Shown: positions 27,207 to 37,837, counted from the stretch's first letter. The stretch is DNA of 64,000 bases from Ferrovibrio sp. (GCF_025869515.1 NZ_JAOZVR010000119.1:1-64000), one strand, 5' to 3'. Program-made: numbers and translations. Notes: generated by a model not told the origin, from the letters alone.

Positions 27207-28988
27207 ATGGCAACCAAGAAAAAGAAGACGGCGGCGCGCGCAGCCACCAAGCGGCCGAGCGTGATGAAGGGCGGGAAGATCGACAAGTCCATGCTGCCGA
27301 GCCGGCATGTGACCGAAGGCCCCGAGCGGGCGCCGCATCGCAGCTATTATTACGCCATGGGGCTGACCGAGAAGGAAATCCACCAGCCCTTCGTCGGCGT
27401 CGTCACTACCTGGAACGAGGCCGCGCCCTGCAACATCACGCTGGGCCGTCAGGCCCAGGCGGTGAAGAAGGGCGTCAAGGCCAATGGCGGCACGCCGCGC
27501 GAATTCACCACCATTACCGTCACCGACGGCATCGCCATGGGCCACCAGGGCATGAAGTCGTCGCTGATCAGCCGCGAAGTCATTGCCGACAGCACCGAAC
27601 TGACCGTGCGCGGCCACTGCTATGACGCCATCGTCGGCCTCGCCGGCTGCGACAAGTCGCTGCCCGGCCTGATGATGGCCATGGTGCGGCTCAACGTGCC
27701 CTCGATCTTCATGTATGGCGGCTCGATCCTGCCCGGCCGGTTCCGCGGCAAGGACGTGACGGTGGTCGATGTGTTCGAAGGCGTCGGCCAGCATGCCGCC
27801 GGCAAGATGAGCGACAAGGACCTGCATGAGCTGGAATGCGTCGCCTGTCCCTCGGCCGGCAGCTGCGGCGGCCAGTTCACCGCCAACACCATGGCCTGCG
27901 TGTCGGAAGCCATCGGCCTGGCGCTACCCGGTTCGGCCGGCGCGCCGGCGCCCTACGAGACCCGCGACCAGTATGCCGAGGCCTCGGGCAAGCAGGTGAT
28001 GGAGCTGATCAAGCTCGGCATCCGCCCGCGCGATATCGTGACCCGCAAGGCGCTGGAGAATGCCGCCCGCGTGGTCGCCGCCACCGGCGGTTCGACCAAC
28101 GGCGCGCTGCATCTGCCGGCCATCGCCCATGAGGCCGGCATCCGGTTCGATCTGGACGACGTCGCCAAGATCTTCAAGTCGACGCCCTATATCGCCGACC
28201 TCAAGCCGGGCGGGCGCTATGTGGCGAAGGACATGTACGAGATCGGCGGCGTGCAGGTGGTGCTGAACGAGCTGCTGAAGGGCGGCTATATCCACGGCGA
28301 CTGCCTGACCGTCACCGGCAAGACCATCGAGCAGAACCTGAAGGGCGTCACTTTCCCGAAGAACCAGGATGTGGTGCGGCCGATCAGCAACCCGATCACG
28401 CCGACCGGCGGCGTGGTGGGGCTGAAGGGCAATCTCGCGCCGCGCGGCGCCATCGTGAAGGTGGCTGGCATGGCGCGGCTGAAACATGTCGGCCCGGCGC
28501 GGGTGTTCGATTCCGAGGAAGCCGCGTTCGAGGCGGTGCAGAAGAAGAAGTACAAGGACGGCGATGTGATCGTCATCCGCTACGAGGGTCCGAAGGGCGG
28601 CCCGGGCATGCGCGAGATGCTGTCGACCACCTCGGCCCTCTACGGTCAGGGCGCCGGCGACAAGGTGGCGCTGATCACCGACGGGCGGTTCTCCGGCGGC
28701 ACGCGCGGTTTCTGCATCGGCCATGTCGGGCCCGAGGCGGCGGTCGGCGGGCCGATCGGCTTGATCAAGACCGGCGACATCATCACCATCGATGCGGTGA
28801 AGGGGATTCTCTCAGTGGATGTTTCCGCCAAGGAATTCGCCGCGCGCAAGAAGAAGTGGAAGCCGCGCAAGACCGAATACCAGTCGGGCGCGCTGTGGAA
28901 ATACGCCCAGACCGTGGGCGACGCCCATGACGGCGCGGTGACGCATCCCGGCGGGGCCAAGGAAGTGAAGGAATACGCAGATATCTGA
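27207..28988 (+). CDS. ilvD: Dihydroxy-acid dehydratase
   Basis: A 593-residue enzyme of branched-chain amino-acid synthesis that dehydrates 2,3-dihydroxy-isovalerate. Iron-sulfur ligands are seen in APCNIT, GCDKSLPG and SAGSCGGQF. The C-terminal domain has DGRFSGGTRGFCIGHVGPEA. The start ATG at 27207 follows GAGGGA. The N terminus is extended by a Lys/Ala-rich stretch (MATKKKKTAARAATKRPS) that precedes the conserved region. A hairpin terminator lies 150 bp downstream. Confidence 0.95.
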   Translation: MATKKKKTAARAATKRPSVMKGGKIDKSMLPSRHVTEGPERAPHRSYYYAMGLTEKEIHQPFVGVVTTWNEAAPCNITLGRQAQAVKKGVKANGGTPREFTTITVTDGIAMGHQGMKSSLISREVIADSTELTVRGHCYDAIVGLAGCDKSLPGLMMAMVRLNVPSIFMYGGSILPGRFRGKDVTVVDVFEGVGQHAAGKMSDKDLHELECVACPSAGSCGGQFTANTMACVSEAIGLALPGSAGAPAPYETRDQYAEASGKQVMELIKLGIRPRDIVTRKALENAARVVAATGGSTNGALHLPAIAHEAGIRFDLDDVAKIFKSTPYIADLKPGGRYVAKDMYEIGGVQVVLNELLKGGYIHGDCLTVTGKTIEQNLKGVTFPKNQDVVRPISNPITPTGGVVGLKGNLAPRGAIVKVAGMARLKHVGPARVFDSEEAAFEAVQKKKYKDGDVIVIRYEGPKGGPGMREMLSTTSALYGQGAGDKVALITDGRFSGGTRGFCIGHVGPEAAVGGPIGLIKTGDIITIDAVKGILSVDVSAKEFAARKKKWKPRKTEYQSGALWKYAQTVGDAHDGAVTHPGGAKEVKEYADI

Positions 28989-29008
28989 ATCTGCATGGTC
29001 CTAATACC

Positions 29009-29119
29009 TGTCATGGCCGGGCTTGGCCCGGCCATCCACGTAGATGGGTTCGGGCCATCGTTGCCCTGCGTGGCGACGACAGTAAGGCGTGGATGGCCGG
29101 GTCAAGCCCGGCCATGACA
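29009..29119. repeat. Paired palindromic repeat (REP-like)
   Basis: Two 32-base units, 29009-29040 and 29088-29119, are inverted copies of each other with one mismatch. Each is itself a palindrome, ATGGCCGGG...CCCGGCCAT around a short TTG/TCAA centre. They lie between ilvD and its terminator. Similar GC-rich palindromes are common between genes in alphaproteobacteria; another cluster with a variant core is at 31118-31342. Confidence 0.85.
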
Positions 29120-29135
29120 ACTGTGGTGTGGAGAG

Positions 29136-29164
29136 AAGGGCGCTCACTTGCGCCCTTTCTTTTT
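29136..29164 (+). terminator. Intrinsic terminator after ilvD
   Basis: The stem AAGGGCGC / GCGCCCTT (8 bp, perfect) with a six-base loop is followed by TCTTTTT. This is a textbook factor-independent terminator for the plus-strand transcript, placed after the palindromic pair. Confidence 0.75.
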
Positions 29165-29243
29165 GCATGGACAGGATTTCCGCATCCTGTTTAAGCTTAC
29201 GCAGCGTCCACAAAATAAAAACCCCAGCCCCCAGAGCATAACC

Positions 29244-30764
29244 ATGACCTATCGCATTGCTATTGCCGGCTTCCAGCATGAGACCAATACCTTTGCGCCG
29301 ACGCGCGCCACGCTCGACCTGTTCATCAAGGGCGAGGGCTGGCCGCCGCTGACCGAGGGCAAGGCGATCTTCGATGTGTTCGGCCCGATGAACATTCCCA
29401 TCGGCGGCTTCATCCATGCCGCCAGGCCGAAGCAGTGGGAGCTGCATCCGATCGTCTGGGCCGCCGCGGCGCCGTCGTCCTACGTCTCCACCGAGGCCTT
29501 CGAGTATGTGGCGAAGAAGATCCTTGACGGCATCAGTGCGCTGAAAGGCCGCATCGACGGCGTCTATCTCGACCTGCACGGCGCCATGGTGACGGAAGCG
29601 CATGAGGACGGCGAGGGCGAGCTGCTGCGCCGCGTGCGCGCGCTGGTCGGCCCCGACATGCCGATCGGCGTCAGCCTCGACCTGCATGCCAATGTGACGC
29701 CGGAGATGGTGCAATACAGCGACGTGCTGATCGCCTACCGCACCTATCCGCATCTCGACATGGCGGTGACCGGCGCGCGCGTGCTGCACCATATGGAAGA
29801 GCTGCTCACCGGCGAGCGCAAATGCCAGGCGAAAGCCTTCCGCCAGCTGCCGTTCCTGATTCCGCTGACCGCGCAATGCACCTTCATCGAACCGTGCAAG
29901 AGCCTGTACGACCAGATGGGCGACATGGAGCACAGCGCCGCCTATCCGGGCCTCAGCAGCATGAGCTTCAGCCCCGGCTTCCACCCGGCCGACATCCACC
30001 ATTGCGGGCCGAGCGTGATCGCCTATGCCGACACGCAGGCGATGGCCGACAAGGCCGCCGACGATTTCACCCGCGCCATCGTCGAGCGCGAGGCGGAATT
30101 CAAACTCAATCTTCTCTCGCCCGTCGATGCCATCGAACAGGCGCGCAAGCTGATCCTGGCCGGCGCCAGCAAATCCATCGTGCTGGCCGATGTGCAGGAC
30201 AATCCCGGCACCGGCGCCACCAGTGACACCACCGGTCTGCTGGCGGCGCTGATTGCCGAGCATGTGCCCGATGCGACGCTCGGCCTGCTCTATGATCCCG
30301 AAGTGGCGATGATCGCGCACCAGGCCGGCGAGGGCGCCGAGATCGAGGTGAGCGTCGGCGGCAAGCTGCTCGATGTCGAGGGCGCGCGGCCCTACCGCAA
30401 CCGCTTCAAGGTTGGAAAACTCGGCGACGGCAAATTCCTCTGCACCGGGCCGTTCTACAAGGGCACGCAGATGGCGCTCGGCCCGATGGCGCGGCTGCAA
30501 TGCAATGGTGTGGACCTGGTGATCGCCTCGGCGCGGGTGCAGGCTGCCGACAAGGACCAGTATCGCCATGTCGGCATCGAGCCAGGCGAACGCCAGATCG
30601 TCGGCGTGAAAAGCACGGTGCATTTCCGCGGCGACTTCACCGACATCGCGCATGACATCCTCAATGTCGAAAGCCCCGGCGCCTTCATCGAACGCGCCGA
30701 GACGCTGCCCTACAAAAACCTGCGTCGCGGCATGAAGCTCAGCCCGAAGGGGCGGGCGTTCTAG
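29244..30764 (+). CDS. M81 family metallopeptidase (MlrC-like), second copy
   Basis: A 506-residue MlrC-family protein. The N-terminal motif RIAIAGFQHETNTFAP, DLHGAMVTEAHEDGEGE, DLHANVTPEMVQYSD, TYPHLDMAVTGAR and LADVQDNPGTGATSD are all present and intact. The ATG at 29244 starts at MTYRIAIAG; the open frame upstream includes the terminator hairpin and is not coding. It stands alone, flanked on both sides by palindromic repeat clusters. Substrate unknown; family members are linked to amide or peptide cleavage. Confidence 0.87.
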   Translation: MTYRIAIAGFQHETNTFAPTRATLDLFIKGEGWPPLTEGKAIFDVFGPMNIPIGGFIHAARPKQWELHPIVWAAAAPSSYVSTEAFEYVAKKILDGISALKGRIDGVYLDLHGAMVTEAHEDGEGELLRRVRALVGPDMPIGVSLDLHANVTPEMVQYSDVLIAYRTYPHLDMAVTGARVLHHMEELLTGERKCQAKAFRQLPFLIPLTAQCTFIEPCKSLYDQMGDMEHSAAYPGLSSMSFSPGFHPADIHHCGPSVIAYADTQAMADKAADDFTRAIVEREAEFKLNLLSPVDAIEQARKLILAGASKSIVLADVQDNPGTGATSDTTGLLAALIAEHVPDATLGLLYDPEVAMIAHQAGEGAEIEVSVGGKLLDVEGARPYRNRFKVGKLGDGKFLCTGPFYKGTQMALGPMARLQCNGVDLVIASARVQAADKDQYRHVGIEPGERQIVGVKSTVHFRGDFTDIAHDILNVESPGAFIERAETLPYKNLRRGMKLSPKGRAF

Positions 30765-30810
30765 CGCCGGCCAGCCGCCTGCATACAGGACGATGCGGGT
30801 TTGGGCCGGG

Positions 30811-30990
30811 CCCGTTCGGTGTCGAATGAGTCCCGTTCGGTGCTGAACCGTGCCCATTCAGTGCTGAAAGCGTCCCGTTCGGGTTCGTTTGAGTTCGTTG
30901 CGGTTCGTTTGGCGCCGTTTGATGCTCGTTTGCGTTCGTTCGGCTTCGTTCAGGTTCGTTGGCGTTCGCTGCGCTTCGTTCGCTTTCTCC
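30811..30990. repeat. Degenerate 21-bp tandem repeat
   Basis: Four consecutive 21-base units at 30811, 30832, 30853 and 30874 begin CCCGTTCGG or a close variant (the third reads CCCATTCAG). Beyond 30895 the repeat decays into irregular GTTCGTT copies up to about 30990. It lies in the 639-bp gap between the MlrC gene and the desaturase gene. A minus-strand frame through it reads an Asn-rich degenerate peptide, but I see no support for it being made. Confidence 0.7.
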
Positions 30991-31117
30991 TTGTCCGGGC
31001 GGGCATGATTGCCCGTGCCGCAGGCGTGCATACGAATGCATGCGGCTGGCGGCAGCCCAACAGGAACATATGTGGAACTGACGGGTAGATTTCAAGTCCC
31101 GGCCGCATTTCACTCCA

Positions 31118-31233
31118 CCGTCATGCCCGGGCTTGACCCGGGCATCCATCCCGACCATCGGCGCTTCAGGCCTCTCCGGCATGGCCCGGACCCATCGGCA
31201 AATGGATGCCCGGGTCAAGCCCGGGCATGACGG
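31118..31233. repeat. Perfect inverted pair of palindromic repeats
   Basis: A 32-base unit at 31118-31149 is exactly repeated in inverse orientation at 31202-31233. Each unit contains the palindrome ATGCCCGGG-CTTGA-CCCGGGCAT or its inverse (TCAAG centre). The outer arrangement would also let the two copies pair with each other to form a long hairpin with a 52-base loop. Confidence 0.85.
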
Positions 31234-31272
31234 GTGGGGTAGGCAAGGGGCGGCGCCGTCTTTTCAGCCGTC

Positions 31273-31338
31273 GTCCTCGGGCTTGACCCGAGGACCTGTC
31301 GCAGTCCGGCCTGAGATGCCCGGCTCAAGGCCGGGCAT
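31273..31338. repeat. Two further palindromic units
   Basis: GTCCTCGGG-CTTGA-CCCGAGGAC (31273-31295) and ATGCCCGGC-TCAAG-GCCGGGCAT (31316-31338) are both perfect 9-bp palindromes. They share the CTTGA/TCAAG centre with the units at 31118-31233, but the arms have changed together, so pairing is kept while sequence drifts. Confidence 0.75.
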
Positions 31339-31403
31339 GACGTGTGTGGGTGGGCGCGCTAAACTGCCTGCAATCACAGACGCGCATCGAGGGAGGCGCC
31401 GCC

Positions 31404-32369
31404 GTGCAGGCGAGGGAGGTTTTCACCGCCGACGAGATCAGACGGCTGAGCCGGCGCTCCGACCTGATCGGCGCTGCGCTGGTGCTGCATGCCTGGGCGC
31501 TGATAACTGGTGCCATGGCGCTGGTCGTCTGGCTGCCCAATCCGCTCACCTTCATCCTGGCCGTGATGGTGATCGGCGGGCGGCAGCTCGGGCTGGCCAT
31601 CCTGATGCATGATGCGGCCCATGGCCTGCTGTTCCGCACGCGGCGGCTGAACGAATTCGCCGGGCAATGGCTCTGCGCATTCCCCGTGGGCACCGACCTG
31701 CTGCTCTATCGCCCCTATCACCTGAAGCATCACCGCTTCACCCAGCAGGAAGACGACCCCGACCTGGTGCTCTCGGCGCCATTCCCGATCAGCAGGGCCA
31801 GCCTGAAGCGCAAGGTGTGGCGCGACATCACCGGGCGCACGGGATACACGCGGCGCAAACAGCAGATCATGGCGACATGGGGCCAGGCGGGACTCTCATG
31901 GCGCGAACGCCGGGCGCGGCTGCAGCAGGGCGGGCTGGTGGGATTCGCGATTGTGAATGCAGTGCTGTGGGCCGCGCTGACGGTCGCGGGCCTGTGGTGG
32001 CTGTATCCGGCTTTGTGGCTGCTGCCGCTGCTCACCTGGTATCAGCTGATCAGCCGCATCCGCAACATCGCCGAACATGCCGTGGTGCCCGACAACGACG
32101 ACAGCTTACGCAACACGCGCACGACGCTGGCCGGCATCTGGACGCGCCTGCTGCTGGCGCCCTACTGGGTGAACTACCATCTGGAGCATCACCTGCTGCT
32201 CAGTCTTCCATGTTGGAAGTTACCTGCTGCACACCGATTGCTGATGGCGAAAGGCCTGCGCGACCGGATGGAAGTGCGCGACAGCTATGCCGAGGTGCTG
32301 CGCATGGCGACGAGCGCGGCGAGCGATGGCGGCGGCGCGACAGGCGCGGCGAAGCCGGTGCATATTTGA
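31404..32369 (+). CDS. Fatty acid desaturase family protein
   Basis: A 321-residue membrane di-iron enzyme. The histidine boxes are HDAAH (after VIGGRQLGLAILM), HLKHHRF and, near the C terminus, HLEHH, matching the eight-histidine desaturase/hydroxylase pattern. Membrane helices flank them. The GTG at 31404 is chosen because GAGGGAGG lies just upstream; an ATG 20 codons earlier lies in repeat-like DNA. Substrate, such as an acyl chain or carotenoid, is not predictable. Confidence 0.87.
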   Translation: MQAREVFTADEIRRLSRRSDLIGAALVLHAWALITGAMALVVWLPNPLTFILAVMVIGGRQLGLAILMHDAAHGLLFRTRRLNEFAGQWLCAFPVGTDLLLYRPYHLKHHRFTQQEDDPDLVLSAPFPISRASLKRKVWRDITGRTGYTRRKQQIMATWGQAGLSWRERRARLQQGGLVGFAIVNAVLWAALTVAGLWWLYPALWLLPLLTWYQLISRIRNIAEHAVVPDNDDSLRNTRTTLAGIWTRLLLAPYWVNYHLEHHLLLSLPCWKLPAAHRLLMAKGLRDRMEVRDSYAEVLRMATSAASDGGGATGAAKPVHI

Positions 32370-32416
32370 AAGCTTATGAAATTTAAAAAATAAACGACGA
32401 TTTTAAAGAGAGACGG

Positions 32417-33052
32417 ATGCAATCTGACCGTACAGGAAGGCTTACAATTCTCGCTGTTAGAGCCGATGCGCTGCGACGTGCTATGGAAGCAGTCATGAAC
32501 GGTAGTACTCCAGACCATGCGAAGTGGGGAGCGTTTAAAAGCTATGCTCGAACATATAACAAAATGGCAGAGGAATACTCGTCACTATCGCAAACGAGCG
32601 GAACTGTTTTCAATGTAGAAGCAATGAAAGGGTCTATGGGTACAGTATGGCCAGTTCAGAAAGAGATTTTTGATATGGTCTATGCTGAGGTCTTGATGTT
32701 ATCCGGTGTGCTTAGTGGCGCCACTACGGGCATAACCGCGTCCATATCAGAAATACAGGATTTGCTTGTCGCAAATTTAAGGCAGGTGATTTTTAGGAGG
32801 CCAGAAAAAGAATTCGAAGTTCAGAATGCAATTGAATCTCTTTTGATTGGGAGAGGATACCAAAAGCCGATCAGCTACGATCGTGAGGCAGGTAAGTTTA
32901 AATTCTCCGGAAGAGAGTATATTCCAGACTTTGTCTTTCATAACTTAAAGTTAGCGCTTGAGATTAAGCTCATACGTGAGCGTCAGCATGTATCTGCATG
33001 TATCGAAGAAATGAGCGCGGATATTGCCGTGGCTGCGACAAAGACCCGATAG
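32417..33052 (+). pseudogene. PD-(D/E)XK nuclease-domain protein, truncated at the C terminus
   Basis: A 211-codon low-GC frame unlike its neighbours (I count 23 G/C in the 60 bases from 32761). The last 75 residues form a nuclease core: EVQNAIESLLIGRGYQK, then PDFVFHNLKLALEIKL, with the PD and ExK catalytic residues, then IEEMSADIAVAATKTR and a stop. In the proteins this resembles, the segment after 'EEMSADI' continues for about 60 more residues, so the end looks cut off. The N-terminal 125 residues are helical and unrecognised. Start ATG follows AGAGAGACGG. The target is unknown; a defence or restriction function is possible but unproven. Confidence 0.68.
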
Positions 33053-33480
33053 ATCGGAAAATTGGTCCCGAAAATCTCGAATGCTGCTCCGGTCAATTCT
33101 GGTGGTGCACGATATGCCACAGGAAAGTTCCCGTAGAAGACCTTGACCAGTTCGTCGAAGACAAACGCGACACCAAAGGTAAGCAGCAACTGCTGAGAAT
33201 GGCCAAGGGAGTGAACCCGGCGAAGCATGTACCGCTCAATGAAAATTCCGATGATCGCGACCAAGAATGGTGCGATCAACAGAGCCCACCAGAAGCTGGT
33301 AACACGGCTGATGGAGAACGATAGGTAAGCGCCCAGCATGTAGAACGAGGCGTGTGCGAAATTTACGACACCCATCATGCCAAATATGAGCGTAAGGCCC
33401 GCAGATACCATGAACAGCAACAAGCCATAATTGCATAGATCCGTCCCTATTTCTTGTAATCCACCATTTGAGAGGGTGCT
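33034..33480 (-). pseudogene. Branched-chain amino-acid ABC permease (LivH-like) fragment
   Basis: The minus strand encodes about 145 residues of a LivH-type permease: LLLFMVSAGLTLIFGMMGV, NFAHASFYMLGAY, the RVHSLGHSQQLLLTFGVAFV segment and FGTNFPIYRVFVAA. Family members have about 290 residues; here the similarity stops at about 33034, exactly where the nuclease fragment on the other strand also ends. At the 5' end the frame extends past the TTG at 33423 to 33480 but no good start codon is seen before a stop. It is a remnant with both ends damaged and moderate GC. Confidence 0.78.
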
Positions 33481-33592
33481 CTAACAGCTTTACCAAACCA
33501 GTATTAAATGCAGTACAAATATTATGTGTATCTTTGCGTAATCTGGAAATATGCCGCGCTGATTCAGCTAGTAGGGGCCGGTTGAAACAGCC

Positions 33593-33624
33593 CACTCGGA
33601 GCCGCAATGCTGCGGCCCCGAGTG
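33593..33624 (-). terminator. Hairpin downstream of katG
   Basis: CACTCGG...CCGAGTG arms enclose an inner GCCGCA/TGCGGC stem with an A/C mismatch, 24 bases past the katG stop. On the minus strand it is followed only by GGCTGTTTC, so the T-run is poor. The 110 bases between it and the permease remnant show nothing else. Confidence 0.45.
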
Positions 33625-33648
33625 AGGTAGGAAGGTGCTGCGGTTACC

Positions 33649-35880
<2,232 letters not shown>

Positions 35881-35916
35881 CTACTCAGAGAGGAAATTGA
35901 TTATAATGGTGATTGT

Positions 35917-35933
35917 GATCGGTTTATCCGATC
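35917..35933. promoter_or_regulatory. Inverted repeat upstream of katG
   Basis: GATCGG-TTTAT-CCGATC is a perfect 6-5-6 inverted repeat in the AT-richer stretch between katG and the GNAT gene, 118 bases before the katG ATG. It could be an operator for a peroxide or iron regulator or the end of the GNAT transcript's promoter region. It does not match the OxyR spacing pattern I know. Confidence 0.35.
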
Positions 35934-35948
35934 ATGCGGCGAGACGGC

Positions 35949-36509
35949 TTACGCCAGCGTCTTCTCGAAAAACGCCAGCCGCTCCGGCAGGTCGTCGGGG
36001 TCGGTGTAATAGGGCGCGATGCGGGTGAAGCCGGTGCCGACGAACAGCCGCATCGCCTCGACCTGGCGCAGGCTGCAATCCAGCCGCAGGCGGCGATGCC
36101 CGAGCGCCCGCGCCGTGGCGATCATCCGTTCGGTCAGCAGGCGGCCGATGCCGAGGCCGCGACAGGTGAGCGGCACGAACAGCCGCTTCAGCTCGCACAG
36201 GCCATCGCCCAGGCCGCGCAGCGCCACGCAGCCCGCCGCCCGGCCGCCGTTATAGGCGAGCAGCAGCGCGCCTTTCTGTTGCGTCGCATAGGCGCCGGGC
36301 AGGCCGGCCAGTTCGGCCTCGAAATGCTGCGGCGCGAACCAGCGGTCGGTGAGGGCATCGTCCTCGGCATGGCATTCGCGGTGCCAGGCCAGGTTGGCGC
36401 GCATCAGCGCGCGCACCTCGTTGAGCTGCGTCGGCGTCGCCGCCGGCAGGATGGTGGCGGCCGGACGGGTGCCGGTACGAAGCAGCGTGGCGGGACGGAC
36501 AACACTCAT
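35949..36509 (-). CDS. GNAT family N-acetyltransferase
   Basis: A 186-residue acetyl-CoA-dependent transferase. The acetyl-CoA loop is in LTCRGLGIGRLLTERMI, preceded by the beta-strand GLCELKRLFV, and the C terminus has AMRLFVGTGFTRIAPYY. I start at MSVVRPATLL; a start seven codons upstream is possible. The substrate is unknown. It lies upstream of katG in the same orientation but about 150 bp away. Confidence 0.83.
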   Translation of the reverse strand: MSVVRPATLLRTGTRPAATILPAATPTQLNEVRALMRANLAWHRECHAEDDALTDRWFAPQHFEAELAGLPGAYATQQKGALLLAYNGGRAAGCVALRGLGDGLCELKRLFVPLTCRGLGIGRLLTERMIATARALGHRRLRLDCSLRQVEAMRLFVGTGFTRIAPYYTDPDDLPERLAFFEKTLA

Positions 36510-36568
36510 GATGCGGCACCAGCCTAGCACAGCGGGCGTAGCCCTGCGCTAATCCCGCGGGGTTAGGG

Positions 36569-36637
36569 CCTGCCCGGCGGTTACGGGGGTGCGTGCCGCC
36601 GGGCAGGGTGGGTTCGGCCCCGCATCGCTGCGGGACC
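36569..36637 (-). terminator. Tandem hairpins downstream of the GFA gene
   Basis: A perfect 12-bp stem CCTGCCCGGCGG/CCGCCGGGCAGG (36569-36607) and a second hairpin with CCCGCA/TGCGGG core (36617-36637) fill the gap after the GFA stop codon. There is no T-run. They may end the GFA transcript or be a palindromic repeat element. Confidence 0.5.
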
Positions 36638-36667
36638 GACAGGGGCCGTGGCCGCTTTGGCCGGCGG

Positions 36668-37096
36668 CTATTCCGGGATGGCGATGCCGCTGCCGCCGAG
36701 TTCGGCCGGGAAGTCTTTCAGCTTCGGCAGGCCGTCTTTCATCGGCAGCACGGTTTCGGCGTAGTTCACATGCACGCCGGGCGCGAAGGCCAGGCTGGGC
36801 AGGATGGCGGCATAGACATCGACGAGGCCGAAGCCGGGATGGCCGGTCATCACATGGCCGCCGCAGGCGGTGCAGAACTGGCGGTCGCTTTTTTCCGTCT
36901 TCATGAAGCGGGCGAGGAACTGCTGCCCTTTGGTCACCCGGACATTGCCGGGCTTCCACAGCGTGAAGGCATTCACCGGGCCGGCCGACCAGGCGCGGCA
37001 GGAGGCGCAGTGGCAGTAGCCCATGGCTTCGGGTTCGCCGGTGGCTTCGATCTCGACGGCGCCGCAGAAGCAGGCGCCCGTATGGGTCGTGGTCAT
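36668..37096 (-). CDS. GFA family protein (CENP-V/GFA zinc fold)
   Basis: A 142-residue zinc-binding protein. Cysteines are in GACFCGAVEIE, YCHCASCRAW and FCTACGGHV, the typical GFA pattern; the prototype was linked to glutathione-formaldehyde adduct formation, though most members have unknown roles. It lies downstream of a TetR regulator on the same strand. Confidence 0.9.
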   Translation of the reverse strand: MTTTHTGACFCGAVEIEATGEPEAMGYCHCASCRAWSAGPVNAFTLWKPGNVRVTKGQQFLARFMKTEKSDRQFCTACGGHVMTGHPGFGLVDVYAAILPSLAFAPGVHVNYAETVLPMKDGLPKLKDFPAELGGSGIAIPE

Positions 37097-37213
37097 GGAT
37101 ATGGTCCTGACAGTCGTTGCGTGGATGCGGTGAGGGGAACGGCGCAGCGCGGCTGCGCGGTCGTCACGTCGACATGCGGTCTGATCGCCTTTCCTGGTCC
37201 CCTGTCCTCATCG

Positions 37214-37828
37214 TCACGCCGGCGCGGGCCCTGAACCGCTTGCGGCCTGTCTGTGCGGCTGTTGAGTCTCGATGCCCGCCAGCACGGATTCGAAGGCGGC
37301 CAGCACCATCGCCTTGCGCTCCATCGCCCAGCCGACGAAGGTGCCGCCCTCCAGCGTGCTGAGCAGCAGCAGCGCGAGATGGCCGGGCGCGGCGCGCGTC
37401 GCCAGTTCGCCGGCGGCGCGGCCGTCCTCCAGCACGCCGCCGAGCCAGTCGAGATGCAGCTGGAAGAAGGCCTGGATCGGGCCATGCATGGCGATCGGCA
37501 GCGCCGACCGCTCGGCCGAGAGCGCGCCGCAATAGGGCAGCATGCCCTGTTCGAAGCCGGCGAGGAAAAGCTGGGCATAGGCGCGCAGCCGGGCGCCGGC
37601 GGTGGCATGCCGCGCGAGGATGCGATCGAGCGCCGCCCGGAAGCGCGTCACGTAATCCTCGGTCAGCTGCAGCACGAGGTCTTCCTTGGCCGGGAAATAG
37701 TAGTGGATGCTGGCCTTGGTGACGCCGATCCGCCCGGCCAGGTCGGCATAGGAGAAGGCGGCATAGCCGCGGGTGCGGATCAGCACCTCGGCTTCCTGCA
37801 GGATGATCTGGCGGGTGTGCGAATTCAT
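37214..37828 (-). CDS. TetR/AcrR family transcriptional regulator
   Basis: A 204-residue repressor-type regulator. The N-terminal helix-turn-helix spans about residues 20-48 (FSYADLAGRIGVTKASIHYY), followed by a ligand-binding helical domain. A palindrome lies 10-29 bases upstream of the start, between this gene and the divergent MFS transporter gene, so autoregulation and control of the transporter are likely. Confidence 0.9.
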   Translation of the reverse strand: MNSHTRQIILQEAEVLIRTRGYAAFSYADLAGRIGVTKASIHYYFPAKEDLVLQLTEDYVTRFRAALDRILARHATAGARLRAYAQLFLAGFEQGMLPYCGALSAERSALPIAMHGPIQAFFQLHLDWLGGVLEDGRAAGELATRAAPGHLALLLLSTLEGGTFVGWAMERKAMVLAAFESVLAGIETQQPHRQAASGSGPAPA

Positions 37829-37837
37829 GGTTGTCGA

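Noticed and set aside
29001-30857. A 618-codon open frame antisense to the second MlrC gene
   Set aside because: It mirrors the coding frame of a clear family member, is His/Arg/Ala-rich and has no domain; typical shadow in GC-rich DNA.
30739-31218. Asn-rich minus-strand frame through the tandem repeat
   Set aside because: It is produced by the repeat's base composition, has no ribosome-binding site that I can see, and no recognisable domain. Kept only as a note under the repeat.
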